A stretch of 56,327 nucleotides of DNA from Anaerolineales bacterium (GTDB lineage: Bacteria; Chloroflexota; Anaerolineae; Anaerolineales; UBA11858). The first letter of the stretch is position 1; each line of letters opens with the position of its first letter. Shown here one piece after another: positions 24,481 to 33,298 of this stretch. Where the stretch lies: assembly GCA_016785015.1 (NCBI GenBank), contig JADHTJ010000011.1, positions 1 to 56,327 of the forward strand, in the 5' to 3' direction. The notes beneath the pieces were generated by a model. The model searched no databases and was not told the DNA's origin. It saw only the letters and a list, made by a program, of their open reading frames with translations. The position numbers and the translations under genes were made by a program.

Positions 24481-24511
24481 AGGGAGCGGGTGGATTTTCC
24501 ACCCGCTCCCT
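24481..24511 (+). terminator. Terminator/attenuator between binding-protein and permease genes
   Basis: A perfect 14-bp stem (AGGGAGCGGGTGGA and complement) with a 3-nt loop is followed by TAAAAATC. The T-run is poor, so partial read-through into the permease genes is likely, or RNA processing that stabilises the upstream message. Confidence 0.75.
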
Positions 24512-24643
24512 AAAAATCGGGCTTTCTTCGCACAGTTGTAAACAAAGATTTCGATATATCCCGATTTGCGTATTCCGTACTCCGTTTCGCGAGCGTGAGG
24601 GATGCGGTATACCGAGTACGTAAATTAATTTAGGAGAGAAAAT

Positions 24644-25807
24644 ATGTGGAAATATCTTGGAAAACGTCTCTTGCAGATGTTTATCACGCTGCTGATGTTT
24701 CAGGCTGTAACCTATTTTTTGATGGATGCACAGCCTGGGGATATCGCAGACCTACTTACCCTAAATCCCGATATCCCACCGGCTGAGCGAGAACGAATTC
24801 GTCAAGATTTGGGATTAGACCGCCCACCTTTAGAGAGATTTCTCAAATATGTGGGCAATTTTTATCAAGGCGATCTGGGAGTTTCATTTTCATTTTTCCC
24901 CAGACCTGTTACTGACATCATCAAAGAGCGTTTGCCTCGTACCTTAGTGCTCTTTGTAACTGCTTCAATAATATCTTTTGTGGCGGGATACGTAACAGGC
25001 AAAGTGTTGGCATGGAAACGCGGGGGTTTTGTTGAGTATTCATCAACACTTGTGGGGGTAATCCTTTACACAGTATTCACGCCATGGTTTGCGCTGATGA
25101 TGATCTGGCTCTTTGCCGTCTACTTAGATTGGCTGCCGGCGGGTAAATTCCTTGACCCCATTTTGTGGTTGGATGCTCCCGAAGGGGTTCATGCTAATGA
25201 TCTCTTTATTCGTATGATCATGTCAGCACTGATCGCTTCCGTTGTTATGGTCATTGGTTTGGTGCTAACACCGCGTCTTTCTAGAAATTTGAGGAATGTT
25301 GGTCGTTGGGCAAGTTTCATTATCCCGGTTATCGGGCTCATTCTTTACTGGCAATTGGTGGTTAGCGGTTTAACAGTGTTTGCAGCGGATATCTTGCAGC
25401 ACTTGATATTACCTGTATTGACAGTTACCTTGATCGCCTATGGCGGAACCATGCTTTTGATGCGTACCAGTATGCTAGAAACCTTGCGTGAAGATTACAT
25501 CTTGACTGCACGCGCAAAAGGGTTGCCCGACAAAGTAGTGCGTGACAAACACGCTGCCCGAAATGCCCTATTACCGGTATGGACGGGTTTGGTCTTCAGC
25601 ATCGGAAATTCTCTGAGCGGTGGCATCATTACGGAGACGATTTTCTCTTGGCCGGGGCTTGGATTAACTTTGTTGAACGCCGCCCAGGTCGAGGATATTC
25701 CCCTGGCAATGGGTGCTCTGACTGTTACGGGGTTAATGACCCTGATGAGCCACTTAGTGGCTGATGTCGGTTATGCGTTTCTCGACCCGCGCATTCGATA
25801 TCATTAA
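24644..25807 (+). CDS. Peptide-type ABC transporter permease (DppB-like)
   Basis: Inner-membrane channel subunit. It begins with the family's typical N-terminal helix (LLQMFITLLMFQAVTYFLMDAQPGD), and the sequence RIRQDLGLDRPPLERFLKYVGNFYQGDLGVSF matches DppB/OppB. The cytoplasmic EAA loop that docks to the ATPases reads TARAKGLPDKVVRDKHAARNALLPV. Length 387 is longer than usual (about 310-340) owing to extra hydrophobic segments around residues 180-260 (MIMSALIASVVMVIGLVLT, ASFIIPVIGLILYWQLVVSG). TAGGAGAG lies before the ATG. It is first of four closely spaced genes (B, C, D, F order). Confidence 0.9.
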   Translation: MWKYLGKRLLQMFITLLMFQAVTYFLMDAQPGDIADLLTLNPDIPPAERERIRQDLGLDRPPLERFLKYVGNFYQGDLGVSFSFFPRPVTDIIKERLPRTLVLFVTASIISFVAGYVTGKVLAWKRGGFVEYSSTLVGVILYTVFTPWFALMMIWLFAVYLDWLPAGKFLDPILWLDAPEGVHANDLFIRMIMSALIASVVMVIGLVLTPRLSRNLRNVGRWASFIIPVIGLILYWQLVVSGLTVFAADILQHLILPVLTVTLIAYGGTMLLMRTSMLETLREDYILTARAKGLPDKVVRDKHAARNALLPVWTGLVFSIGNSLSGGIITETIFSWPGLGLTLLNAAQVEDIPLAMGALTVTGLMTLMSHLVADVGYAFLDPRIRYH

Positions 25808-25836
25808 AATTTGCGGAGATAAAGGAGTTTTATTCT

Positions 25837-26787
25837 ATGAGCACAATTACATCATCTGCTGAAACGACTTATGTCCCGCTGTGGCGAGTACGCTTACGCT
25901 TATTCATGCGGTCAATGAAGACCAACTGGGCTACGTTTGCAGAAAACCCCATTGGTTTAATTGGCTTGGGCATTGTTGTTTTCTTTGGCTTGTTTGCTCT
26001 AGCTCACCCCATTTTGATGAACACCGTTTGGGAACCTAAAGTTTATCGTCCCGTGAACGGGTTTGATATCGAAATCCCTTACCACCCTTCACCGCCTTCA
26101 GCGAGACACCTGTTAGGCACTGATCCTATGGGTCGTGATGTGCTGAGTCAGCTGATGTTCAGTACACGCTATGAGTTTGCTCTTGGCATGATATCCGCCA
26201 TTGTGACCGTGCTGATTGCAACGACGATTGGAGCGGTATCTGCCTATTATGGAGGGGTGATAGATGCCATCATGATGCGCATCGTGGACTTAGTGATCAT
26301 GGTGCCATTTTTGCCAATTCTAATCGTGATGAGTACCTTGATGCACATTGGAATGTTAGAGCTAGCCCTTGTGATTGGTATCTTATCTGGCTTTGGGGGA
26401 ACGGCAATCGTGATTAAATCTCAGGCGCTGACAGTGAAAGTGAAGCCCTATATTGAGGCAGCCCGCATCGCTGGCGGGGGTGATTTTCACATAATTTTTT
26501 CCCATATGGTGCCTAACTTGCTGCCCATCGCTTTGCTTTATATGATGTTCGTGGTGACTGGCGCAATCTTCTCCGAGGCGGTTTTATCTTTCTTTGGCCT
26601 CACTGAGATTGAAATGAGTTGGGGATTGATGATCAACACAACCCAGGTATTTGGGTATATTATGCGCTTCGATACCTGGTATCTGCTAATTCCTGCCAGC
26701 TTGGCAATCACGCTTTTATGCGCGGCATTCTACCTTGTAGGGCGCGCCCTTGACGAAGTTGTGAACCCCCGGCTGCGCGAGCGATAA
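25837..26787 (+). CDS. Peptide-type ABC transporter permease (DppC-like)
   Basis: Second channel subunit. It shows the N-terminal FAENPIGLIGLGIVVFFGLFALAHPIL helix, the conserved ARHLLGTDPMGRDVLSQLMFSTRYEFALGM that marks DppC/OppC, and the EAA loop YIEAARIAGGGDFHIIFSHMVPNLLP. The final segment is SLAITLLCAAFYLVGRALDEVVNPRLRER. Length 316 is normal. AAAGGAG lies 7-8 nt before the ATG. It sits 29 bp after the DppB-like gene and 27 bp before the first ATPase gene. Confidence 0.92.
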   Translation: MSTITSSAETTYVPLWRVRLRLFMRSMKTNWATFAENPIGLIGLGIVVFFGLFALAHPILMNTVWEPKVYRPVNGFDIEIPYHPSPPSARHLLGTDPMGRDVLSQLMFSTRYEFALGMISAIVTVLIATTIGAVSAYYGGVIDAIMMRIVDLVIMVPFLPILIVMSTLMHIGMLELALVIGILSGFGGTAIVIKSQALTVKVKPYIEAARIAGGGDFHIIFSHMVPNLLPIALLYMMFVVTGAIFSEAVLSFFGLTEIEMSWGLMINTTQVFGYIMRFDTWYLLIPASLAITLLCAAFYLVGRALDEVVNPRLRER

Positions 26788-26814
26788 CCAAATCTGGCGA
26801 GTAGGAGCAAGATT

Positions 26815-27792
26815 GTGACAATGACTGAAAATGTTCTCGAAGTAAATGATCTGACCATGCACTACATGACTCGCAAAGGTCCAGTCTACGCCGTAGATGA
26901 TGTGACCTTCCATGTAGGCCGAGGTGAAGCCATCGGTCTGGTAGGTGAGTCTGGTTGTGGAAAAACATCAGTGGCAATTTCGCTGTTGAAACTGCTGCCC
27001 AATAATGCGAAAATTCTCGAAGGCGAGATCAAAATCAACGATACTGATGTTGTTCCGCTGAATTCTAAAGAGATGAATCGGCATCGTTGGAAGAATATCT
27101 CTATGGTATTCCAGGCCGCCATGAACTCCATGAACCCGGTCTATACCGTAGAGGATCAAATTCTTGAAGCAATGCGTGAGCATATTCCGCATTTGAGCGA
27201 TCAAGAAATGGATGAGAAGATTGACCATCTCTTTAGTCTCGTTGGCCTTGATCCAACCTTGAAAGATCAATATCCTCACCAATATAGTGGTGGAATGCGG
27301 CAAAGGGCTGTGATTGCTATGGCGCTTTCCTGTGACCCCGATATCATCATTGCTGATGAGCCGACAACGGCTCTCGACGTGATCGTTCAGGATGCAATTC
27401 TGAAACGTGTTCGGGAAATTCAAGAAGAGCTCAATATGGCGATGATTTACATTTCCCACGATATCGCCGTAATTGCTGAAGTCAGCGAGCGTGTTGGTGT
27501 GATGTATGCGGGCAAATTGGTTGAGATGTCTTCTACGGATGATATTTTCCATCATCCAATTCATCCCTATACAATGGCGCTGATGTCTTCCTTCCCCAGC
27601 ATTGTGGGCGAGAAAACTGAATTAGTAACCTTATCGGGCGAACCGCCTGACCTGCTTAATCCACCCAAGGGCTGTCGTTTCCATCCACGTTGCCCTTACG
27701 CGACCGAAGTATGTCGTGAAGATGAGCCGGAGTTCAAGGATCATGGCGCAGGACACTTGGCAGCTTGTTGGCACCCGGGAGGTGAGGGATAA
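26815..27792 (+). CDS. Peptide-type ABC transporter ATPase (DppD-like)
   Basis: Cytoplasmic ATPase energising the permease pair. Walker A is GESGCGKT at residues 44-51. The signature is YSGGMRQRAVIA and Walker B is IIIADEPTTALD. The H-loop is ISHD. The C-terminal oligopeptide-transporter extension (PKGCRFHPRCPYATEVC) carries the cysteines seen in Dpp/Opp ATPases. The start is GTG with AGGAG 7 nt upstream; an ATG two codons later would be 13 nt away. Its stop overlaps the next start as TAATG. Confidence 0.92.
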   Translation: MTMTENVLEVNDLTMHYMTRKGPVYAVDDVTFHVGRGEAIGLVGESGCGKTSVAISLLKLLPNNAKILEGEIKINDTDVVPLNSKEMNRHRWKNISMVFQAAMNSMNPVYTVEDQILEAMREHIPHLSDQEMDEKIDHLFSLVGLDPTLKDQYPHQYSGGMRQRAVIAMALSCDPDIIIADEPTTALDVIVQDAILKRVREIQEELNMAMIYISHDIAVIAEVSERVGVMYAGKLVEMSSTDDIFHHPIHPYTMALMSSFPSIVGEKTELVTLSGEPPDLLNPPKGCRFHPRCPYATEVCREDEPEFKDHGAGHLAACWHPGGEG

Positions 27793-28787
27793 TGACGCAG
27801 AACAATAATACTCTAGTTGATGTAAAGGATCTGTCTAAGCTATTCCCGATTGGTCAAGGTGTTTTTAAACGGGCAGAATCTTATGTCCACGCGGTGAGCC
27901 ATTTGAATCTCAAAATCAAACGAGGCGAAAGCGTTGGGTTGGTTGGTGAATCTGGTTGTGGCAAAACAACAACTGGCAAATTGCTCACCCGCTTGTTGGA
28001 TCCTACTGAAGGAAATATTCTTCTGGATACCGATGAAGGTCAGGTAGATATCGCTCATATGCGTGGGAGCGAAATGAAGATCTTCCGTCGCCGTGTCCAA
28101 ATGATCTTCCAGGATCCATATGAGTCCATGAATCCTCGTTTAACGATCTATGATACCGTTGCTGAACCCCTGAACGTGCAAGGTGTCGGCTCGGTTGCGG
28201 AGCGCGAAGCCCGCGTTGCAGATCTCCTCGAAACCGTGGGTTTAACCCCAGCTTCAAGTTTCCTGTTCCGCTACCCCCATGAACTTTCTGGTGGTCAGCG
28301 CCAGCGTGTGGCAATTGCCCGGGCATTGGTGATCAATCCCGACTTTGTGGTTGCTGACGAGCCAACCTCGATGTTGGATGTTTCTGTGCGAACAGGTGTG
28401 ATGCACCTGATGCAGAATCTTGCCGAACGTTTTGGGGTTACCTATCTTTATATTACCCACGACTTGGCAGTTGCCCGTTATATGTGTGATCGCATCGCAG
28501 TCATGTACCTGGGCAAAATTGTCGAGATTGGGGACACAGAAGATGTTCTGCAGAGACCGCAGCACCCTTATACTAAGGCTTTGCTCTCTGCAGTTCCTGT
28601 TCCCGATCCAACGTATAATCGCGACCCAATCAAGATTAAAGGCGGTATTACCCGCCCCGTTGATCCTGAGCCCCGTTGCCGTTTCTACGACCGTTGCCCC
28701 ATCGCAGACAAAGTTTGCGAAAGCAACGACCATCCACCGCTCGAAGATAAAGGAACAGAGCATTACGCGGCTTGCTACCACGTGTAG
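27792..28787 (+). CDS. Peptide-type ABC transporter ATPase (DppF-like)
   Basis: Second ATPase of the heteromeric pair. Walker A is GESGCGKT at 52-59, the signature LSGGQRQRVAIA, Walker B FVVADEPTSMLD, and the H-loop ITHD. The C-terminal cysteine-containing tail (EPRCRFYDRCPIADKVC) again fits the Dpp/Opp group. The start codon shares its A with the stop of the upstream ATPase, so the two are translationally coupled, consistent with equal amounts. A terminator closes the operon 24 bp downstream. Confidence 0.92.
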   Translation: MTQNNNTLVDVKDLSKLFPIGQGVFKRAESYVHAVSHLNLKIKRGESVGLVGESGCGKTTTGKLLTRLLDPTEGNILLDTDEGQVDIAHMRGSEMKIFRRRVQMIFQDPYESMNPRLTIYDTVAEPLNVQGVGSVAEREARVADLLETVGLTPASSFLFRYPHELSGGQRQRVAIARALVINPDFVVADEPTSMLDVSVRTGVMHLMQNLAERFGVTYLYITHDLAVARYMCDRIAVMYLGKIVEIGDTEDVLQRPQHPYTKALLSAVPVPDPTYNRDPIKIKGGITRPVDPEPRCRFYDRCPIADKVCESNDHPPLEDKGTEHYAACYHV

Positions 28788-28810
28788 GTGTGAGTTCTAT
28801 AGAAATAACG

Positions 28811-28836
28811 AACCGGGTTCCGCAAGGAACCCGGTT
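28811..28836 (+). terminator. Terminator of the peptide ABC operon
   Basis: AACCGGGTTC and its complement form a 10-bp stem with a 6-nt loop ending in TTTT. It lies directly after the second ATPase gene. Confidence 0.8.
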
Positions 28837-28893
28837 TTGCATTATTGCTCAATAATTCGCCTGATCTGGCGATGCGAAATCAATCTTATTCCG

Positions 28894-28902
28894 TGATAAA
28901 AT
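28894..28902 (+). promoter_or_regulatory. Extended -10 box just before the response-regulator gene
   Basis: TGATAAAAT ends 10 nt before the ATG, which predicts a transcript leader of only about 3-4 nt. No Shine-Dalgarno site is present. Confidence 0.45.
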
Positions 28903-28912
28903 TATTGTCACT

Positions 28913-29968
28913 ATGGCAAAATATCGTGTGTTGCTGGTTGATGATCAGCGTGAAGTTAGGCTCGCGTTGCGCGATGCAATTGAAACCTTAGGATCAGAAT
29001 TTGAAGTGTCTGACGTTCCTTCAGGGGAAGAAGCCATATTGGAACTTTCATCTGGCTCTTTTGATCTATTAATTTCCGATGTGCGCTTGCCAGGAATTAC
29101 AGGGCTGGAACTTTTAAATAAAGTAAAAAAACTTGAATCGAATATAAAAATTATTCTTATGACTGGCCTGATGGACTCTCAAGTCAGACAAGATGTGGCT
29201 GATGCTGGCGCTTCTGCATTTTTCTTGAAGCCCATTGATATTGCAGACTTCTTAGATGCGGTAGAACGGAGCCTCGGGTTAGTTGCAGAACAGATCTTTG
29301 GGGATGATCACTTCGTAAATGTAGAAAAACCAGTCGAAAGCGTATCAGAACGTCTTGCGAGTCTACGTAATGAAATGGATGCGATTTCAGCTGTGCTTCT
29401 TGATGGGCGAGGCCGCGTTCTCGCACGAGCGGGAGATTTACCGGATGCATCGATTGAGACGGCATTATTTCCTGCCTTGATGGCTGCCTATAGCGCCAGC
29501 GAAAAAGTCGCTAAGCTACTTCATTCGACTCCACCTAATGATTTGATGTATTTTGCGGGCTCGAAATATGATGTCTTTCTCGCACATGTTGGCGAATCAT
29601 ATGCGTTACTTGTAGCTGGCAATCCCAACGAATCGAGCGATCAAGTTCTTGAATCGATAAAATCTGTCCATGATGGATTGCGAGATTTAGTAAATACGCT
29701 GGCGAAGATGGGTGTGCGACTCAAGTCGGATGAGAAGTCGCCAGAGGTTGAACCCGAAATTGAGGAAGAGATACCCGATGCTGAACCGGAAATTGAGGCG
29801 CTTTTCCAAGGTGCGGAGGCAGATATTAACCTTCAAGAAGTGGATGCATTTTGGGATACAGCCTCGCTACGCCTTGAAGATGAAGAAATCACCAACGCGG
29901 ATGCGCTGACATATGAACAAGCCCGTCGGTTGGGCCTAACTCCGGATGATGAGGGCGAAAAGGATTAG
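28913..29968 (+). CDS. Response regulator with roadblock-like and acidic C-terminal region
   Basis: Receiver domain (1-125) with the acidic pair VDD at 9-11, phosphoacceptor Asp in LLISDVRLPG, the conserved Thr in LMTG, and Lys in FLKPI. After a linker, residues about 150-260 (LRNEMDAISAVLLDGRGRVLARAGDL...VFLAHVGESYALLVAG) resemble a roadblock/LC7 or profilin-like fold used as a small-GTPase or dimerization module in bacteria. The rest is strongly acidic (VEPEIEEEIPDAEPEIEALF) with no DNA-binding domain. Output is therefore likely protein-protein. No histidine kinase is adjacent. Near-leaderless promoter geometry is seen. Confidence 0.82.
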   Translation: MAKYRVLLVDDQREVRLALRDAIETLGSEFEVSDVPSGEEAILELSSGSFDLLISDVRLPGITGLELLNKVKKLESNIKIILMTGLMDSQVRQDVADAGASAFFLKPIDIADFLDAVERSLGLVAEQIFGDDHFVNVEKPVESVSERLASLRNEMDAISAVLLDGRGRVLARAGDLPDASIETALFPALMAAYSASEKVAKLLHSTPPNDLMYFAGSKYDVFLAHVGESYALLVAGNPNESSDQVLESIKSVHDGLRDLVNTLAKMGVRLKSDEKSPEVEPEIEEEIPDAEPEIEALFQGAEADINLQEVDAFWDTASLRLEDEEITNADALTYEQARRLGLTPDDEGEKD

Positions 29969-29972
29969 CCCA

Positions 29973-30001
29973 TTGTCATGCCCAAGTGCTTATGTTACAA
30001 T
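29973..30001 (+). promoter_or_regulatory. Promoter of tRNA-Gln
   Basis: TTGTCA and TACAAT with 17 bp between them, 30 nt before the tRNA. A GC-rich dyad (CGCCCTTTGGGCG) lies between the promoter and the tRNA. Confidence 0.65.
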
Positions 30002-30031
30002 TTCGCTCGCCCTTTGGGCGGCATCTCTTGT

Positions 30032-30102
30032 AGGGGAGTGGTGCAACGGCAGCACAGCAGTCTTTGGAACTGTTGATCCTGGTTCGAATCCGGGCTCCCC
30101 TG
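30032..30102 (+). tRNA. tRNA-Gln (anticodon TTG)
   Basis: A full cloverleaf: acceptor AGGGGAG/CTCCCCT with discriminator G, D stem GTGC/GCAC, anticodon stem GCAGT/ACTGT with loop CTTTGGA, and T stem CCTGG/CCGGG with loop TTCGAAT. The anticodon TTG reads CAA/CAG. The CCA end is not encoded. Confidence 0.93.
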
Positions 30103-30178
30103 CCTTAGTTTTATCCTGATGAAATCCATCGTTGACGAAGATCCTCACTTAGATCAACATCTGAAAAGAATTACCAAA

Positions 30179-30219
30179 AACAAGCTTCGCGTCCGTTTTC
30201 GTTATGCGCGATGCTTGTT
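30179..30219 (+). promoter_or_regulatory. Hairpin in the glmU leader
   Basis: AACAAGCTTCGCG and CGCGATGCTTGTT can pair over 12 bp with one bulge around a 15-nt loop, ending 18 nt before the glmU ATG. There is no T-run, so it is more likely a translational or processing element than a terminator. A function is not shown. Confidence 0.35.
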
Positions 30220-30237
30220 GTATTTAATGGAGAAACT

Positions 30238-31593
30238 ATGAAAACAATCTCGGTCATACTTGCAGCCGGACAAGGTACCCGGATGCGTTCATCCCTTCCC
30301 AAGGTTCTAAATCCAATTTTGGGACAACCGATGTTATGGTATGCAGTAGAGGCATCTCGTGCTGTCACTCAAGATTCCCCCGTGGTCGTTGTTGGGCACA
30401 ATGCAGATAGCGTGCGCGAAGCGTTGGGAGATTATGCTCAATTTGTTCTTCAGGAAGAACAATTGGGTACTGGTCATGCAGTACAACAGGCTGAATCTGT
30501 TCTTCGAGATAAAACTGACCTCGTTTTGGTTTCGTATGGGGATATGCCCTTGGTAAGGCCAGAAACGCTGAGCCGATTAGTAGAATCGCAACAAACTCAC
30601 AATGGCCCGGTAAGTGTGCTGACGGCAATGGCTGAAAATCCGCGTGGATTTGGGAGAATTGTGCGCGATTCTGATGGCGGAGTGCTGGCGATCGTGGAAG
30701 AAGTTCATGCAACTCCTGAACAATTAGAGATTCGAGAACTCAATACAGGCGTTTTTTGTTTTTCTTCAGACTGGTTATGGGATGCTCTTGGGAGAATTGA
30801 GTTAAATATCAAGGGAGAGTATTTTCTCACCGATTTAGTTGAAATTGCTGTTTCGGATGAAATGAGTGTCCAGGCCATCAAAGTTGATGATAACTCTGAG
30901 ATGATTGGCATTAACACCCAGGTTCACTTAGCTGAGGCCTCAGCGATGATGCAAAAGCGCATCAACGAAAAATGGATGTTGAACGGTGTGACCATCCAAG
31001 ACCCTCACTCGACCTTCATAGAGCCTGGGGCTACCATTGGTCGTGACACATGTATTGCACCCAATTCCCATTTGCGAGGTGAAACACATATCGGCGAAGC
31101 GTGTATCATAGGGCCAAATTCTATAATCCAAGATTCGCGTATGGGCGACCGTTGTGAAGTGCTTAGCTCAGTTGTGGAATATGCTGTGATGGAAGACGAT
31201 GTCGATATTGGCCCCTTTGCTCACTTGCGCAAAGGAGCACATCTTGCAGCGGGTGTGCATATGGGCAACTTTGGCGAGGTCAAAAATTCATATCTCGGTC
31301 CGGGCACTAAGATGGGCCATTTTTCATATCTTGGAGATACCACCACGGGCTCAGATGTCAATATTGGCGCAGGAACAATTACATGCAATTACGACGGTGT
31401 GAATAAGCATCCAACGGAAATTGGTGACGATGTATTCGTCGGTAGTGATACTATGCTTGTTGCCCCCCTCAAATTAGGGAAAGGCTCGCGAACTGGTGCT
31501 GGAGCAGTTGTTACAAAAAATGTCAAAGATGAAACTTTAGTGGTAGGGATGCCCGCACGCGCTATTCGAAAATTAAAGAAGCAGGATTCTTGA
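30238..31593 (+). CDS. glmU: Bifunctional UDP-GlcNAc pyrophosphorylase / glucosamine-1-P acetyltransferase
   Basis: Makes UDP-N-acetylglucosamine, the precursor of peptidoglycan and other glycans: acetylation of glucosamine-1-P, then uridylyl transfer. The N-terminal Rossmann-type domain has LAAGQGTRMRSSLPKVL (residues 8-24), GTGHAVQ, YGDMPL and NTGVFCF. From about 255 a left-handed beta-helix of hexapeptide repeats follows (IGRDTCIAPNSHLRGETHIG), ending with GAGTITCNYDG and the C-terminal FVGSDTMLVAPL...VTKNV. The ATG was chosen for its GGAG site; an upstream ATG adds nine non-family residues. Length 451 is standard. The gene is followed by a CNNM/CBS protein and cdd. Confidence 0.95.
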   Translation: MKTISVILAAGQGTRMRSSLPKVLNPILGQPMLWYAVEASRAVTQDSPVVVVGHNADSVREALGDYAQFVLQEEQLGTGHAVQQAESVLRDKTDLVLVSYGDMPLVRPETLSRLVESQQTHNGPVSVLTAMAENPRGFGRIVRDSDGGVLAIVEEVHATPEQLEIRELNTGVFCFSSDWLWDALGRIELNIKGEYFLTDLVEIAVSDEMSVQAIKVDDNSEMIGINTQVHLAEASAMMQKRINEKWMLNGVTIQDPHSTFIEPGATIGRDTCIAPNSHLRGETHIGEACIIGPNSIIQDSRMGDRCEVLSSVVEYAVMEDDVDIGPFAHLRKGAHLAAGVHMGNFGEVKNSYLGPGTKMGHFSYLGDTTTGSDVNIGAGTITCNYDGVNKHPTEIGDDVFVGSDTMLVAPLKLGKGSRTGAGAVVTKNVKDETLVVGMPARAIRKLKKQDS

Positions 31594-31624
31594 TGCCCCA
31601 CATTTTGGGGAGAGTAGGTTTACA

Positions 31625-32902
31625 GTGACAGATTTTCAGGTTTTTTTGGTGATCCTCGGATTTACACTTGTCTTGTTTTTGGATTTAGCGGCAATAATTG
31701 CCCGCACCGCGCTGAGACATTCTAGTCTGGCTCGGTTGATTCACCTTCGAGAGCTAGATAAGCCTCACGCTGAGAGCACCTTGGAATTGCTAGAAAAAAT
31801 GCCGCGCCCCTATGCGGGCTTGCATATTGCTCAATCATTCCTAAGGTTTATCTTAATTGGGGGAATCTTCTTTTTGATCCAGCAAGATCAGCGTATCGAT
31901 TCTCTGATTGAAATCATCGCTATTCTGCTCTGTGTTGGGCTTGTCATAGCCTTGATTGAATGGATCATCGAGAGGAGAATCTTGCGCGATCCAGAGCGTT
32001 GGGTGCTGAGGTTCACAAGTTTTGTTCGCTATACGACTCTCGTTTTTTACCCATTTGTTAACCTTAGTTTAATTTTGTCTCGAGAAACTGCGCGCCCCAA
32101 TGAGAATGTAAGTATGGTGACTGAAGACGCATTAAAGACCCTCGTAGATGTTGGCCAGAAAGACGGCATCTTGGAAGTTGAAGAACGCAAGATGATCCAT
32201 TCGATCTTTCAATTGGGGGATACGCTGACTAGGGAAATCATGGTGCCGCGCATTGATGTCCAGGCATTAGAGATTGGAACACCACTCTCGGATGCGGTGG
32301 AGTTTTTACTGTCTACGGGTTTTTCGAGAACCCCGGTTTTCGAGGAATCAATCGACAATATTTTGGGATTGATCTATGCCAAAGATTTGCTGCAGGTTTG
32401 GCAAGAAGGGAACGGCACCGCCGACATTCGGCGTGATCTACTGAGGGATCCTTATTATGTTCCCGAAGCAAAAAAAGTGGACGAACTCCTCGGCGAGATG
32501 CAAAAACGCCGCGTTCACATGGCCATTGTCGTTGATGAATATGGGGGAGTAGCGGGTGTTGTCACCTTAGAGGATATCATCGAGGAAATTTTCGGTGAGA
32601 TCCAAGATGAGTATGACGAAGATGAAGAATTGCCCTATAGCAAGCTAGAGGATGGCGATTATCTCTTCCGCGGTCGTATCGACCTGGATGATTTTAACGA
32701 AATCATGGATAGCAATTTGCCTAATGATGAGGCTGATACCTTGAGCGGTTTCATTTATACAAAACTTGGACATGTACCCAAAGCTGGGGAAAGCATTAAA
32801 AATGAAAAATTACTGCTGACGGTAGAAACTGTCAGTAATCGGCGCATTCGCAAGGTGCGAGCGCAACGGATTTGGAAAAACGAAGAACAAAATGATGATT
32901 GA
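31625..32902 (+). CDS. CNNM/CorC-HlyC family membrane protein with CBS domains
   Basis: Member of the hemolysin-like group (DUF21, paired CBS domains, CorC/HlyC C-terminal domain), thought to handle Mg2+/Co2+ efflux or divalent cation sensing. The N-terminal 150 residues hold about three to four membrane segments (VFLVILGFTLVLFLDLAAI, IIAILLCVGLVIALIEWII). The stretch VTEDALKTLVDVGQKDGILEVEERKMIHSIFQLGDTLTREIMVPRIDV leads into the first CBS. The second CBS contains HMAIVVDEYGGVAGVVTLEDIIEEIFGEI, the best-known signature. The C-terminus matches CorC_HlyC. The start is GTG. The older name hemolysin should not be read as toxin. It overlaps cdd by 11 bp. Confidence 0.88.
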   Translation: MTDFQVFLVILGFTLVLFLDLAAIIARTALRHSSLARLIHLRELDKPHAESTLELLEKMPRPYAGLHIAQSFLRFILIGGIFFLIQQDQRIDSLIEIIAILLCVGLVIALIEWIIERRILRDPERWVLRFTSFVRYTTLVFYPFVNLSLILSRETARPNENVSMVTEDALKTLVDVGQKDGILEVEERKMIHSIFQLGDTLTREIMVPRIDVQALEIGTPLSDAVEFLLSTGFSRTPVFEESIDNILGLIYAKDLLQVWQEGNGTADIRRDLLRDPYYVPEAKKVDELLGEMQKRRVHMAIVVDEYGGVAGVVTLEDIIEEIFGEIQDEYDEDEELPYSKLEDGDYLFRGRIDLDDFNEIMDSNLPNDEADTLSGFIYTKLGHVPKAGESIKNEKLLLTVETVSNRRIRKVRAQRIWKNEEQNDD

Positions 32903-33293
32903 TTTTGATAAAAATTTACTAATACAAAAAGCTATGTCGGTGCGTGAAAATGCCTACGCCCCGTATTCAAATTACCAGGTTGGGGCTGCACTACTTACCA
33001 ATTCTGGAAGAGTATTTACTGGTGTCAATGTTGAGAATTCGGCGTATCCGGTTACGATGTGTGCTGAGCGCTCATCTGTGTTCAAAGCTGTTTCTGAAGG
33101 GGAGAGAGAGTTTGCTGCAGTTGCCATCGCAACCAGCAATGGAGGCACACCTTGTGGCTCTTGTCGCCAGGTATTGGCAGAATTTGGCCTCGATACGCTG
33201 GTGATACTTGTCGATGAGAATGGGTTGGTGACTGAAGAGATGACAGTTGCCGAACTATTGCCAAAGGCTTTTACCCCCTCTGATCTGGTGTAG
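32892..33293 (+). CDS. cdd: Cytidine deaminase
   Basis: Converts cytidine and deoxycytidine to uridine and deoxyuridine in pyrimidine salvage. The 133-residue length fits the tetrameric class. Zinc ligands are Cys57 (in CAERS, with catalytic Glu59), Cys88 and Cys91 (PCGSC). The substrate segment NVENSAYPVTMCAER is canonical. Two adjacent ATGs (32892 and 32895) are possible starts within the end of the CNNM gene. Salvage of imported nucleosides would fit the BMP-type transporter about 2 kb away, though the two are not in one operon. Confidence 0.94.
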   Translation: MMIDFDKNLLIQKAMSVRENAYAPYSNYQVGAALLTNSGRVFTGVNVENSAYPVTMCAERSSVFKAVSEGEREFAAVAIATSNGGTPCGSCRQVLAEFGLDTLVILVDENGLVTEEMTVAELLPKAFTPSDLV

Positions 33294-33298
33294 CCTAT

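Noticed and set aside
31625-32902. Hemolysin toxin
   Set aside because: The name comes from old HlyC/TlyC annotation; domains are CNNM and CBS, typical of ion transport.
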